Source: Mesodorylaimus sp. YZB2_4 (lineage: Eukaryota > Nematoda > Enoplea > Dorylaimida > Dorylaimidae). Taken from it: a stretch of DNA of 64,000 nucleotides. Location: the NCBI GenBank assembly GCA_030248295.1, contig JASANH010000554.1, positions 471,463-535,462 on the forward strand, read 5' to 3'. Shown piece by piece: positions 1 to 13,000 of this stretch (position 1 is the stretch's first letter; each line of letters opens with the position of its first letter). Made by a program: the position numbers and the translations under genes. The notes beneath the pieces were generated by a model. It was not told where the DNA came from. It ran no database searches and worked only from the letters and a program-made list of their open reading frames with translations.

Positions 1-47
1 AAAAGCCATTGTTTTTCCTGCTGAAACCACCACTAATCGTTCAACTA

Positions 48-496
48 ACAAGGGAACATCGCCAACCGTCAAGTCGAACTTTGGAAAACCAAAAATCGTA
101 ACATGTTTCTCGGTGCAAAAGAAACCTTTGTGCAAAATATAAGAGGCATCTGGCCAACTGGTCAGCAGTGGCCAGTGCTTAGAGTACAGTGAAATTTTTA
201 AATTCTACTGGGTTTTGTTGGTTTTTTCAGGAAAGAACTCTGAATTAGAATGTTGGAAGCTTAAACTCGAAACTCCGAACCCAAAAACCGAGTTTGGAAA
301 GGACTCTGCACGTTTTCCTCAACTCTCGATTTCCTTACCGCACAAAACTCCAAGACTTAGGACGCTGACCACTTCTGCCCAGTTGGCCAAACGCCACTGA
401 TATTTTGCACAGAGCCTTCTTTTGCACCTATGTAGGAACACATGACAATTTTTCATTGTCCAAAGTTCGACTGAACGGTTGGCGATGTTCCCTTGT
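48..496. mobile_element. Full-length fold-back (palindromic) MITE-like element
   Basis: The two ends are inverted copies: the first ~36 bases (ACAAGGGAACATCGCCAACC and onward) reappear as the reverse complement at 461-496. Complementarity continues inward with small gaps: GTGCAAAATAT near 130 pairs with ATATTTTGCAC near 391-401, and the GGCCAACTGGTCAGC block near 150-165 pairs with GCTGACC...CAGTTGGCC near 364-388. The whole ~450-bp unit could therefore fold into one long imperfect hairpin, typical of non-autonomous fold-back DNA elements. I see no transposase and no clear target-site duplication. It lies downstream of the last visible PHRF1-like exon, so it may sit in an intron or beyond that gene's end. 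Confidence 0.75.
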
Positions 497-900
497 ACGT
501 TTATGTTTCATCCATTGCTAGAGCTACAGCTACCATACATTATTTCGTGATCAGTCATCTACAGCTACTTCGATCAATGCTTAACTTATCCCTTTATCTG
601 ACTTCATTATCAAAAGCCTTTGATGTGCCAATGTGCTCGCATGCTTACACCCATCCAGAGACACACTAGTAGCAGCCTACATATACTAAAATCCAAAAGC
701 CCATCTGTCCTTTCCGTCTGACTGAAATAATATTTTGTTTAACTGGATTCATAAATAAATTACTGACCGCTTTATGAATTCATGAATATATTACTGTGCG
801 TTATACTTATCAGTCGTTGGAAGTTTCACCAAGCAGTTCCTTACTTTTCCATCCAACTTCAACTTGAACCTGTATACAAAAGCACAGGCGACCACCTTAC

Positions 901-3900
901 CTTTGGAACACACTTGCGCATTATGTCCTTGTATTCGTCCTTTGTAATCTTCCTCTTCGAATAATATGGTCGAAGGGCATTTTTCACTTCTTCTTCCACT
1001 TGCACTTGATAATTGAATTTAGCCAATACCTAAAAAACCCAACGACAAGATATGGAAGAGCACAGCCTGGGGTGGTGAGAGTACGGGGAACATCTGGGTT
1101 CGGTTAATCGGGTAACTTGCACCTATTTAGGAACTTACAAATTATCTCTCAACGAATCTGGTCTTTACCCATATCTGCATGACTTACCCCCCCCCCCCCC
1201 CCAAAAACACGACCATTTATGTACCCTACTCATGCTGCCAAATCCACCCGCCATTATTTCGCATCATGCACAAACGTTTTCTTCAAATTGAGAACCAGCC
1301 CGAACTCACCTTTTCTCGCCTTCTCAAATCAACAGCCGACGACGGTACGCCATCTTCCTGATCCACGTCCCCGCCATCCTGTTCCGTATTTCGTCCATTT
1401 CTCGACGCCTCGTTCAATAGTCTCCTTAATTTTTCTTCTCTTTTCTTTTGTTTCACTTCCGTCTTACTTAGTTTCACCTTCTTCTCATCCGCCTCCACTA
1501 CGCCAGCATCAAACTTCACATTGTTCTTGTTTCGTTGTTTCCTATTTGTCGCAGCTACTGGCGTTGGTTCGGCCGGTTCTGGCGTTGGTGTAGTCGTGGC
1601 CATGTGCAGCATCAGCGGACTATTGGCAGAACTAGCTGGAGAGACAGGAACAGCCACGAACGATTGAGCACCTCTGCCATCACTGGCCGCAGCGGACGAG
1701 GATGCGGTCAGTTTTGACTGCCCATATTCGCCAGATCGTCGACTCGTCTTAGACTCCGATTCAACGCGACCACTGTACGCTGATGTACCCATGCGCAGTT
1801 GTTGCTGTTGTTGTTCCTTCTTAATTTGTGCGAACTGATGCAACAAATTGACCAATTCAGGTGGCACATTTGTTTCCATTTCCATTTCCGATATTCGAGC
1901 ATCCAACGACGACCGTCCCACATCGGCGTCCCTATCGGATCGTCGCGACGGTTCACTTTCACTGCCAGTCGACGGTGGTGGCACTGGCGGAGGTGGTGGA
2001 GGCGGCGGCGGAGCCGACATTATCCCACCATGATGCGGTAATGGCGGCAATCCGAACTGAGTCGGTGGCAATGGTATCAATTGCAATTCAGCTGGTGGCG
2101 GAGGTGGCGGTGGAGGAGGCGGGGGCGGAGGTTGTGCAGCCAACAACTGCTGTTGCCAAATATGCGGCAATAGGGCGGATCCAGCGGACGTGACACCAGC
2201 CAATGCGGCCGCTGGTATCAATCCGTGCTGTTGGGCTCCAGCCGCTCTCAGAGTCGATATCAAATTCACTTGATGTTGTCTCGCCGCTGCAGCCGCTAAC
2301 GCGTTTTGCATAGCTGCCGCAGCTGCCAAATTCGGGTTGGTCAAAAATGCTGCATTCGGCTGTGACATGCCTTGAGTAGCCGAAATCAGTGCTTCCAACT
2401 GGGCTTGCTCACTATTCACATTGCACAGTCTTTGTTGTACGGCCAAAATTTGCTGTTGTTGTTGCTGCTCTGCCGCGTTATTCATCAATTCCAGCATGCT
2501 GTAAGCGCCTTGGCGTCCGAATTGAGTATCATTTCTTGCCGACGGTGATCGCCTTCCCGATTCGGCTTGTTTCAGTCCTAACAAAGCCGCTTGTTGTTGT
2601 TGCTGCTGCTGTTGCAAAATCGCCAAATTTTGTTGATGTATTTGAGCAGCGATCATGACAGCCGAATTCTGTTGCATAGCCAAGTTCTCTTCGCTCAACT
2701 GATTCAATGGCGGTGAGCTCGTCGAGGAAGCGGGCATCGAGATTGGGATAGCGTAACGCAGGGGGGTTCCGCTGGCCTGCTGCAGTCCGACCAGTTGTTG
2801 CACCTGAGCATTCTCCACTTCCGACATCGATGACTCCACTGTTCCCGCCCCTGATCGCATTCCAATATTTGGTCTCGTACTTGAACCACCACCGCTCATC
2901 GTCATCGTTGAAGGCCCGCTTTTGGTCAGTGGCACATTTGGCGATGGCAAAAGTGGTGCTTTCTTTCTAATCGACGGTCCAGCTGTCAGCGCAGCGAATG
3001 GCATTGGGGGTGGATGAATATACTGAAGGAACGATCCGGCACATGCCACGGACGGCTCTTTGGGCGAAGTCGATCCATACGATTGATTCGCATTATCATC
3101 GTCGATCGCCATCTGCTCGCCATCATCGTCCATTCTTTTCTTCTCATCGCTTCCTTCATTCGATTTCTTGTCAATTTTTGATCTTTCATCCCGACTGCCC
3201 GTCGACGACGGCATTGGCTTCGCCTCATCAAAATCTTTCCCACTTTTTTTAACCTTCACACATATCATGTCCTCATCTTTCTTTCGTTTACGGCTGTCGC
3301 TGGATTTTCGGCTTTCTTTTTCCTTATCATCCTTATCGCCATTATTCCGCTTGGCTTCTCCTCGCTCTCCATTACCACTAATCTTTTCAGATTGACGATC
3401 GATTGGTTTCAGGTTGGCCCTACCCTCGTTCGACTCCTTCGTTGACTTCTGTTCTCTCTCGGTCTTTAAACATTCGGAATTAATAGCATTTCTGGGTAAC
3501 AAGCTTTTCTCATTATCGATACTGTTTTTATCAGTTTCAGCATCAGACTTCGTTTTCTGGTCTTTCTTTCCAGACACTCGCAAACTCTCCACTCCGGCCG
3601 CCGTCGCTCCACCAACCTCTGCACTCGCACTGGCCCCACTGGCATCGTATGTGCCTTGCAACGACCCATCACGCCTGATCATCACTTTAGAACTTGGTGC
3701 CATCAACAAAGTCTGACCTTTCAATATTCCGCCCAGTAAATCATCATCCATCGATTTCGCCTCCGCTTTGTGGTCATCACTGGCCAACCTTTCCACAGTC
3801 TTCCTTCGACACGGTCGAAACGGCGTACGAAATCGTTTGGCTTTGTCCGAAAATATTGACTTGCTTGCTGTGCTCGGCCTAAAATAAAATAATTACTCAT

Positions 3901-6317
3901 CAAGTAGCCGATGACAGCTTTACCGGCCAAGTCTGCATCATTTCAACCATCCGTTTTTCACGGGGCGAAGGACTAAGATACGAAGAATAAACTGCAAGTA
4001 TCTGCGACAAGATGACCACAAAATCCATAATGTTTTCAACAGGTAACAATTAAAAAACCCACAAAAACTAGCACATATTGTTACTGTGAATTTCCTGCTA
4101 ATAATCATTGACTGATTTTTTATTGTATCCCCAAGCTTAGTTTTTCTGGTTGCTCCACCTCAGATGTCAACAACACCCTCTGAAATACCCGTTTGCTCAC
4201 CCCGCCTCGTTTCCTTCTTCTGACGGTTCATTCTCGTCAGCAAATGCGATTAATTCATTCTTATTTCCAAAAATCGATAATTGACCACTCGTGGAAGGAA
4301 AGTCGAAATTCGCGCTATTGATTGATCTCAGTTCAGGTAAATGTTGACCTTTTTTCGGCGCTTTAACTATGCCTAATCGATCGGCTAGACGTTTCTTCAG
4401 TTTCGATTTGGATAAATCCTATAAATATTGATTTTATAACGAACAGGTCATATATATCCCTTGGCGCCATCTGACTGGCAGGTTTGGTTTACTGTATGGT
4501 ATAAAATACTGAAGCAAAGTTTTACCTTGTTGCTAGTCGATAAATTCGGATCCGAATTACTTCTTTTCAGTCCACTTCGGGTCGACCGTGTTCCGATACG
4601 TCGTCGCTTTCGTCGACGTCGACGTTTTTTCTTCCGTCCGCTAATCGCGGCTGAACTCTTCAGACTTTTAGTCGCGCTTCGACGTTTTCTGCTCGTCGTG
4701 GTTTTTCTGGTTCTTCTCTTGCGCAAACGACGACGGCGTTTCATTGTTGTCGTAGCTCGACGTCGAACCGCTGGTGTTCGACGGTTACCATTAGCGGGAA
4801 GATCCAAATCGTCATTTTCCAAGGCGTAGACGACACCATCGTCCGACTCGGCAGTCTAGAAGAGTGTGGAGAATAAGATGGTGGTTGTCATATTTGTCAT
4901 CATTGATTGACGACGTAAATTATTACGCAACAACTCAAGTCAGTGCTGCCAATGATAAATATAGAACAGTAGACAAATCCGACTCACCGACGGCTCGCTA
5001 TAATCCTCGTCAGATTCTTCCTCGTCCGAATCGGCCTGCTCGATAATTCGAAGTTGGTTCGCGATTCGCGCTCGCACACGTTCATTAGCACGGGTTCGAG
5101 GAATAGCGCGGCGACGTCGTAGCGCGTGTGCTGAAACGATAATTAAAAATCTCCACTTCGTGTCATCAGCGGGAGGCACTGACTTACGAACCTGTATCAG
5201 TTTGTCGATCGCATCGGGGACAAAACCATGCGTCTAACGGGATCGAATCGAGTGGTGGGGTCAAACATTCCAAATGATAGCTGAAAATGTATAGTATAAT
5301 AATACGGACACAATTTGCGAATGTGCCATACGAACCCTGCATCGCATCCATCGCACAAAAGCAATCGATCTTCGCGATCAGAACGGTGACACACTTCGCA
5401 ATGCGTCAGATCTTGCTCTTCCGCTCCCTCCTCATCATCTACATGCGCTGCTCGATTCTCTACTTTTTCCTGCAAAACAAAAGCACGAAAAGATGAAAAA
5501 TCACGAGATCTATTAGCGGTTTAACTGACCCTCTTTAAAACTCGTCCACTTTGTGCATCCTTGGCAATGATCGCTGTGAATGGTTGTCGATCGATTGGGC
5601 ACGTGTTGGTGCACTAAAATCAAAAATTGTTTCGAAATAACGGAGTTTAGACAGAGAAATTTGACTCGCGACATCAGAGCAAACTAAGCCTGATGCCAAG
5701 CGCACATACCCTCGACCATTCTGAAATACAGTCGTAACAAAACTGATGATCGCAGCAGTCCGGATTGCCGATAATTTGTTTCTTTAAACGATTTAAACAA
5801 ATGGGACAATTTTCTGAATTTGATTTTGATGAAGAGGATGATGATGAGGATATAGCACTGGCCCCGTCGTCGTCGTCTTCTAAGCTACTTCCGGCGGATG
5901 ACGATGAGTCTTCATGTTCAAACGTTAAAGCTCCAAGTCGAGAATGTTCTAGAAAGACTATGTCTGAACCAAACATAGGGACCGCGTTTGATGATTCTTT
6001 AGCTGCTCAGTTCTTTGATAACGAGCCATACAGACAGGGCATCTGCGGCAGCCACATTTACGTCTCTGATCAAAATAAACAAGACCCAGATATGCGCGCG
6101 GCAAATAAAATTTTGCCTTTACTGCTTCATTTCCTCCCAAGAAATTCTCAATGCTAAACAGGAACTTTTTCAAAAATAAAAATATCTAGGCTATGTACTC
6201 TCGACGACAGTTTACGACGTTTCCTAGATCAAATCACGCAGTCGAAAATAGTCAATACTTACTTTTTCCAACTCCGCTCGTTGATGGTCGACTATTTCGC
6301 CAACTTTCATCCGCCAT
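901..6317 (-). CDS. PHRF1: PHRF1-like PHD and RING finger protein (3' end beyond the window)
   Basis: Nuclear RING/PHD protein; vertebrate PHRF1 is a ubiquitin ligase linked to chromatin and the RNA polymerase II tail. Ten exons by eye: 6317-6263, 6002-5710, 5613-5530, 5469-5336, 5280-5192, 5130-4988, 4855-4526, 4418-4201, 3878-1310, 1029-901; all phases agree and give at least 1348 residues (human about 1650). The start is ATG 6317 (MADESWR), followed by a GTAAGT donor. RING: residues ~84-124 (CPICL, H104, CYDC, then CPID instead of a final CPxC, as in PHRF1). PHD: 168-212 (CEVC...LLLCDGCDAG/YHLEC...WFCPRC). Next come the family block RRRRAIPRTRANERVRA and a Lys/Arg-rich region. Exon 9 (856 codons) holds poly-Gln, poly-Pro and charged low-complexity tracts. 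Exon 10 carries the conserved C-terminal block (VKNALRPYYSKRKITKDEY). A GTAAGG donor follows, so the last exon(s) lie outside or were not found. Confidence 0.9.
1187..1202. repeat. Poly(C) tract, 16 nt
   Basis: An uninterrupted run of 16 C inside the intron between exons 9 and 10 of the PHRF1-like gene. It is one of seven long poly(G/C) runs in the window. Confidence 0.9.
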
Positions 6318-7431
6318 GAATAGCCTCACTCGTTAGTTAAAACTTTACGCAAAATACAGCATTACAATTTTAGCGAAGACACGAAAGCGAAGAAAATGAA
6401 GATAACGATACGTACTTCAGGCAGGTTTCTGCCCAATTTTGACGGACAAAGACACCATAGATCCAAGGCGCGGCGGAGCAAGCGCTGATATCGTGAATTC
6501 GAGTGCCGAGTGGACGAGGAAGGGAAGGGAAGGGAAAGGACGCAAATCAAATGTACGGTGATGACGAGAGCGTTTACCGTAGTCCGCACTGTCGAAGCCG
6601 TCTAGAATGATATAGGCTGTCTGCCCTGCGCATCAAAGCGCGGGAAGACAAAAAATTTGACACTTCCTTTTCGTACAGGCCCACGTGCGCCTTTTGCATG
6701 AAGATTCTGGGAGCAAACATTGTCTTTAATTAACGTTACATATTTTTATCATGGACGTCATCATGCTGGTCGGCGGTGGATGTAAATATAAATCAGCTGA
6801 AACGTATGACCACACCTATTCGCTATGATGCACCTTACTCGAAGCTAGAACATACATAGGTAAAAACGTTCCAGCTATGCTTACTGTATATCAGCACAGA
6901 TTCTTTGGGTCTATTCTTCAGATCTTATTAGTCCTTCCAGCAGCCCCTACAGTAGTATTGTGTGGAGCAAAAAAGCATGCATGCGCTGCTGCTGCATGAG
7001 TGGACTAAGCATAACTGCTCAGAACACAGCAATAATACAAAATAAGAATGGGATATAGTATGCTGTCGTGGCGACTCGTGCACAGGCATGCATACCATAC
7101 TCGTACCACACCCACAAGCCACATTGCAAACTGAAAATGTGCTTGTATCTCTTTGGTGCAGACTTGGTATTCAGTGCAACTCTGCTGCCAGAAGTGATAA
7201 TTGAGCGAACGCAATACATAAGGTTTGTTTTACTATCTTTTTCCCGGCAAACTACTTTCGTAATAGCTGAGTAAAAGATGGGACATTTACGCCAGCATTC
7301 TAGTTGACATAGAAAATGGCAGTGACACTACGAGGCTGAGGATAGCCAAATTAGGGAGCCGTGGTGAAACAAGGCCAGAATCATCAAACATTCGGAAACG
7401 TGAGACGAACCAATGGTGTCGAGGATGTTGC
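6318..7431. other. Intergenic: PHRF1-like upstream region and collagen 3' flank
   Basis: There is no convincing coding sequence. The part next to 6317 should hold the PHRF1-like promoter and 5' UTR; I see no TATA box there. A short reading frame at 6362-6589 (-) starts with a hydrophobic stretch but has no supporting context. Confidence 0.5.
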
Positions 7432-8688
7432 TTATCGTCGTGTTCCGTCTTCGAAAAAGATGCCACCGTCTGAAAAATTATCCTCTGTGTAAAGCCGCGA
7501 AGAAGCAAAGAAGTTGAGGCACGGATTACCTCGCGCGCAATAAGTCGGGCAGATACCACGTTCTCCTCTTGGTCCATCTGGTCCAGGTGGTCCTAAAAGC
7601 ATTACACATTGTCGACAAAGCCATTTCGATCGATTCGTGACCTACTGTACCTTTGTCTCCAGGGGTTCCGTCGGTGCCAGGGTTGCCGCCTGGACCGGGT
7701 GGGCCTTTGGGTCCAGCTGGACCGGGTCCGCCGTCCTTGCCTGGGCCGCCGTTTTGACCGGCTGGTCCTGGTGGTCCATCCTCTCCAGCGGGGCCAGGGT
7801 CACCTGGGGTGGCAGCTGGGGCTTGTGGAGTGGAACCGGGTGGTCCCTTCGCTCCGTCCTTTCCTGCAGTTTAATGAGGCGGTTTATGATTTTCAGTCAT
7901 AGCATTGGTCAGTCAAAAGGTATTTTTACCGTTGGGGCCAGGAGGTCCAGATGGGCCGGGTGGACCAGCTGGGCCTGGACCGCCGTCCTTGCCTGGGGAG
8001 CCTGGGTTGCCGTTCGGTCCAGGTCCGCCTACAATAAAGACAGGCGATGCATAAACAATAAAAACTGTTTGTCAAATTTTCTCGGCTTGCATCATGCGCA
8101 TGGGCTGGGCACCAATAGAAAATGCGCGCTATTTTTCTGTGAGAGGACTTCTAGCATACATACCTGGTGGGCCTGGCGGACCAGCTGGACCGGCTGGTCC
8201 AGGTGGGCAGGTTTTGCATACTGGTGGTGGAATAGGTCGGCAAATCTCTATCGGTGGGCGGCCTGGGAAACCAGGGGCACCAGGAGCACCTGGACGACCT
8301 GGGCGGCCGTTCTTGCCAGGGCGACCAGGGGGGCCGGGCTGACCGGGCAAGCAGCAGTCTGCAAAAGGAAGCAGGTTACATGAAGCCATCGGAGGTCAAT
8401 GCTACAATAGGACTCACTCTCGCAACCGGCGGCCACCTGCCTCTTGGCGATGGTGCGGTTACGTGGCACTGGGATCTCGATGTTGTTGAGTCCGGTCACT
8501 TCGCTCATGATGTCCTTGGCGGATTCCTTGCAGAATTGGGCCTCTTCGCGAACCATGTCTTGCAGATGGTTGACATAGTTGGTCAGCATGGGCAACGTGA
8601 TGCACACGCTGATAATGGCCACCAAGCTGAACGAGGCGGCTGTGTAGGCGACGAACCTGTAGGCCTTTTCCCTACCGTCGTTTTCCAT
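7432..8688 (-). CDS. Cuticle collagen (first of two)
   Basis: Secreted structural collagen of the nematode cuticle. Six exons in consistent phase: 8688-8418, 8358-8164, 8028-7930, 7863-7651, 7592-7530, 7469-7432 (292 residues). The N-terminus [15 protein letters not shown] is followed by one membrane/signal segment (~14-34), as in the Col_cuticle_N family. The basic site RNRTIAKR (76-83) matches the subtilisin-type processing box. Then come CENCCLPG, several Gly-X-Y blocks with short breaks, paired cysteines ([10 protein letters not shown] and GICPTYCA) and the tail [12 protein letters not shown]. An in-frame ATG at 8742 lies only ~10 bases from the TATA box, so ATG 8688, which matches the sister gene, is the likely start. 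The fourth Gly-X-Y block is split by an intron that the sister gene at 13792-15082 lacks. Confidence 0.93.
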
Positions 8689-8751
8689 TTTCGACTCTTG
8701 TTGGATACGGACGATCTGAGAGAAGGGAGTGACTTTGCTCATCTTCCTCCT

Positions 8752-8760
8752 CCTTTTATA
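8752..8760 (-). promoter_or_regulatory. TATA box of the first collagen gene
   Basis: TATAAAAGG on the minus strand, 64 bases upstream of ATG 8688. Transcription should begin about 25-30 bases downstream (near 8725), leaving a ~35-base leader and excluding the upstream in-frame ATG at 8742 from the mRNA. Confidence 0.7.
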
Positions 8761-9800
8761 CTCATCAAGAGGGGCCTGGTTTTTACGCCATCAGCCATTC
8801 AACTGTAGCAAACGATCCTTCCAGTAGTGCATGCATGGCCAAACAGTGTTATACGCGCTTCGTGAACTCAACCAGAGCAACAAATCCGGATGCCCCTCGC
8901 AAGTGAACCCCTTCATGCGCTGCTTGAGTTGCTCGAGAATGCCCTAACGAATCGACAATCGTCTTGTCTTACTTAACGCAGTCAACGTGACCTCGCTTGT
9001 TTCTAAGATGGTAGTCAAAACCAGTTTTGTGAGGACGCGCTGCTCTACTTTGCATCGGATCGGAGTGTAGAGCAACAAATCAGCCCGCCCAACATGGCTT
9101 GCTACGCTTGGGTAAACTGAAGACAATGCTTATGCGTAGACAGAGATTTATGCAAAGGTTGAGTTTTCTGAACTGAACCCTAGCGCATCAGCGGTGAGTT
9201 CAAGTAGAACGAGAAGACTAGTTAAAGAAATAGGGCGAAACGTAATTGTGAATTAATAAATAGTGCCATGAGAACACTAGGTGAAGTCTGTGCATAAACC
9301 AAGACAATTTTATGGTCTTTCTTTGACCTGATATATCCTACACAGTACAAATTACAACATACACACAACTCTTAGATCAGCTAATCTTAAACAAACAACA
9401 AAGATCTTCCTATTTTAGCAACGTACGTTACTCAGCAATATGTAATGCCAGCTCAACGCATTCGCCCATAAAGTTCATTTTTGTCTTTCATACGAGAGCA
9501 GCTCACTGTTTCATCTCACCGCAAAATTGAAAATGACTCTAAAAGCCCCTGTGTTGTGATATCGCATACAAGTGTGTCCAGTCAAACAAACCATTGGCAA
9601 CGTGGCCGGCCTGTATCGACCAGTTCTTTGCCAGCTGGAAACATTGCTTTGCTGGATTTTCATTAGCCCAAATTTTCCCTACTCCAGCAGTTACCGATAT
9701 ACTGTATTGTAGATATGAACTCCCTCTGTCACAGATATAACCCAGGATTGATACCAAGCAGTGCCGTAGACGAGTGCCACCTGCACCATCGCTGCATAAA
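8761..9800. other. Intergenic, no gene seen
   Basis: Upstream flank of the first collagen gene. I read no supported coding sequence, RNA gene or repeat here. Confidence 0.4.
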
Positions 9801-10031
9801 ATGCTGATAAAACCAAAAAAGGTCGATGTTTTCTTCAGCATCCTATGCGCGGTTTTATATTTCATTTACTCGGTTTATTTGAAACGAAAATATCATTCGG
9901 ATTCTGCTAGTGGCAAAGGTAATGCGTCCCTTCACCCCGAAGTGCGCATACCTGTGGTTGGCGATGTGCTAAAACATGAACATGATCCAGTCTCCATGCC
10001 ATTGCTAAAGCTGTGGGCCGCTAATGGATAG
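9801..10031 (+). pseudogene. Orphan cytochrome P450-like N-terminus
   Basis: The reading frame from ATG 9801 starts with MLIKPKK, then a hydrophobic anchor (VDVFFSILCAVLYFIYSVYL), basic residues (KRKYH) and a stretch that reads like the proline-rich hinge of microsomal P450s (HPEVRIPVVGDVL...MPLLKLW). A stop follows after 76 residues. I found no downstream exon with the I-helix, ExxR or the Cys heme ligand; the sequence to ~10700 is full of stops. It could be a decayed P450 copy, a real first exon whose partners I missed, or chance similarity. The call rests on the anchor-plus-hinge pattern only. Confidence 0.25.
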
Positions 10032-13000
10032 CTACTCTGCTTCGCAGTAGTACTTACAGCATTTATAAAATTAAAAACTGAATTTACTCTATTTTGCTAT
10101 ACTGCACATCCTACTAGCCTCCGATCCCTAACATGAAGTCGTGTATGGATGCCAAAACAGCTCTCTACATAGTTTAGGGAATATTCCGCAACGCATCGAA
10201 AACACAAACAGCAAAATAAACATAAAAGTGGAACATGCTGTACTCGAAGAGCTTCTCGCGCTTGAACAAGAAATGTCCTGCGGAGCTAATATCGCATATG
10301 AGCCATAAATCTTGTTCTACAGTATGGTGATTCAATTGCTTGATTGTTTTCTTCCCTTCCAAGGCCTCTCGATTTGCAACTTCAAGTAGGAGCTGTACGA
10401 TGACTTGCTAGAAGATAGTTCTTGCGGATGTGCAAAAATACGGTTCTTTACGTTCCGAACACGGTTTGTTATACTTCCGGGAAAATTTATTCGACGCCAT
10501 TTGAGAATTACTCGAGATGGATTTCGATCAATTTTGACCCTAGCATGCAAATCGTGGTACCAGGAACCCTATGATGGAATTTTTGGAAATTTTGATCGGT
10601 TCGGGTGATGTCGGTCAAAAACTTTATCTAAAATGCGGACCTCTGTACAGTAGAATATGGGTCCACAACTTTTACCAGCAAAGCATTAAAAAATAAAGCA
10701 CAAACTACAAAGAGTGCGCATTTGACACTTTCGTCCTTCATTAGGATTGATTGTAACCGATCTTCATCTGCAAAATTTATGCATGCTGCACTCGCGTTAT
10801 CAAGTTGCTGTTATGGTCACTAACCAAAGCGTCAAGTCATTAGTTGATTCTCATATATACCAGACACAAAAGTGCTATACACGATTTTGAGGCCCACAGA
10901 TTTTTATGTTTTTCCACAGAGATGAAAGTCATTGAGGCCACTTGCTTATTCCAGAATCCCATAAATTAGAAGCCCCAAATGTATTTGTTCTGATTCTGCA
11001 AACTTCTGCATGAAGAACTACAAAATTTGAAATGTGAACTATGAGCAACTGTATGCAGATGATGAACTGACCATTGCACACATGCATTATGCACATATGC
11101 ACTGTTGGCCCGCGTCAAGGCAATTCCTGTTGCTTTGATCATGTTGATGAGGAGAATTCCAAATCAGTCGCGCTATTACTGACTGCAGATATTCTTAAGT
11201 CTGATGCCGAGCATTTTATATTGTAGAGGCTCGTCTGGCAAACGATCTTATGCACGGAGTCAGCAGCTAGGACCATCACCCGTACTGCTGATGTTTCAGC
11301 CTTGGATCATGCCAGGAGACTTGCTTGCCTGCCCTGGGATTTTGGTATGCTCCAGAAGCTCCACTGATCAATGCAATTGCAGCAATACGGAAGCACGTAC
11401 AGTATGTACAGCGCAGTGTTTTGAAGCCAGTCTTGCATTATCTACATCTTTTATCATTAACGACATGAAATGCTGCTGCACATCACTCTGACTATTTAGG
11501 AGTAAGGTAAACATTTTTTTGCAACAAACCGGCAAGGAGCCAAACCGCCAAAATGTCAACAGGCTCTTTCCAGGATAATACAGCCCCCATGTCATTGTGC
11601 GCTTGAAAAATTTCTCATCCGGACCCAATTGTGTGAACTCAATTGGGCTGACTTATATCAATTTACTAAAAATTTTAATTTTTGGTGGTCCGTTACTCAA
11701 ACCAAGATAATCAGGTTCTACACGCCTTGGAAAACCAATTTTCTGCGATATTTTCGAAAGGAAAATTCCCTTCTCACAAAAGATTTTCCTTTCGCACAAA
11801 AAAGTTTATATCCCTAATTTATATCATGATTCTTTTATTCCCGAATCTTGATATCGCACCAGAAACCTGTTTTCGTAATATCTATAAAAAAGTTACGTAT
11901 TTTACCATTCACCATGACCATAAAAGGAATTGAGTCTACTTATTCAGCCCCCGTATTCTCGTTCCACTTCACGCACCAGTTGTCGAAATTCTTGCGAGAA
12001 AATTCGCTTTTCCTCTATTTCGAAAACTGTTTTTATAGCTGATGAAAGTCTAAGGAAAGACATGTTTTGTCACCCTCGTAGCGGACTAGTCATTGGAGCG
12101 TTGAAGAATACGTCACCGCAATTTATGGTACCCACGTAAATTCTAATCAGCCTCCCACTCTACCACAGCCCGCACGACCTCTCGGGATGGTCATTTTTGA
12201 AAAATGATTCTGCCGCCAGTCCTCTGGTTTTATTACCAAACTGGCATAGGAAGCAGACAATTGGATAGAAAATGACTTTTTTCGTGCAAGTAAGAGTAGG
12301 TGGGGAATGTGAAAAAGGTGTTACCAAATACCTTACTACACACAGTGTAGATTGCATCTGGGGCGGTCACTGCCATTGTGGCGACTAATCACGGGGCAGA
12401 GTAATATGACAAAAAAAGTAGGGCGAAGGAAAACATACTTTCTTGTGTGATTTCTGTAATAAAAGTTCAGTGCATTTTTGATGAAAGATAGGAATTACGC
12501 CTTCACCGAGTCCACATTTTTTCAGGAATGCAGCTTCGGTTGGTTTTATCCCACCAGTTTGGACAATAGTATCTTCTCGAGGATTATGAACAGGATGGCC
12601 CTGGCTTGGTTCTGGGGGAGCGTAACTGACAAAAAGCAGTGCATGCATATCTGCCAGCCTTGTGTGAAGTTGTATTGTAAGATTCCAAGTGACTAATTTT
12701 CAAAATCGATCATGCAAGTGTATTAAAAAATTGTCTCTGTATTGTTGTATTCTATATTGTATGTTCTGCCTGAAGTCTGCCTGCATTAAGCAGACCAAGG
12801 TTTTTTGTGGTTTTCTCGTGGGACACTGTTTGCCGCACCCAGTACAGTATGCAGGAATAAGCTGACAAAAGTATAGCATGTAGGCACGATGCTGATTCTA
12901 CAGTGCATGCAGGGAAAATGTGTGCCATGTGTAGCATTACGAGGCAACATAGTTTAGACGAAGTGGACAGAAAAAACACTATTTTTTGAGAATGTATTAA

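Noticed and set aside
5765..6157. Plus-strand frame over PHRF1-like exon 2
   Set aside because: It is the antisense of the Ser/Asp-rich and RING-coding exon; no domain is found in the plus-strand reading.
6362..6589. Minus-strand frame with a hydrophobic start
   Set aside because: The signal-like start is the only attraction; there is no splice support, no second exon and no family resemblance.
8094..8342. Gly/Pro-rich reading frame on the plus strand opposite the first collagen gene
   Set aside because: It is the complement of Gly-X-Y coding sequence on the minus strand; splice sites and the N- and C-terminal domains fix the minus strand as coding.
10405..10720. Possible further exons of the P450-like fragment
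   Set aside because: A phrase like GPLYSRIW appears near 10640, but it repeats the same family position as the first piece and is surrounded by stops.
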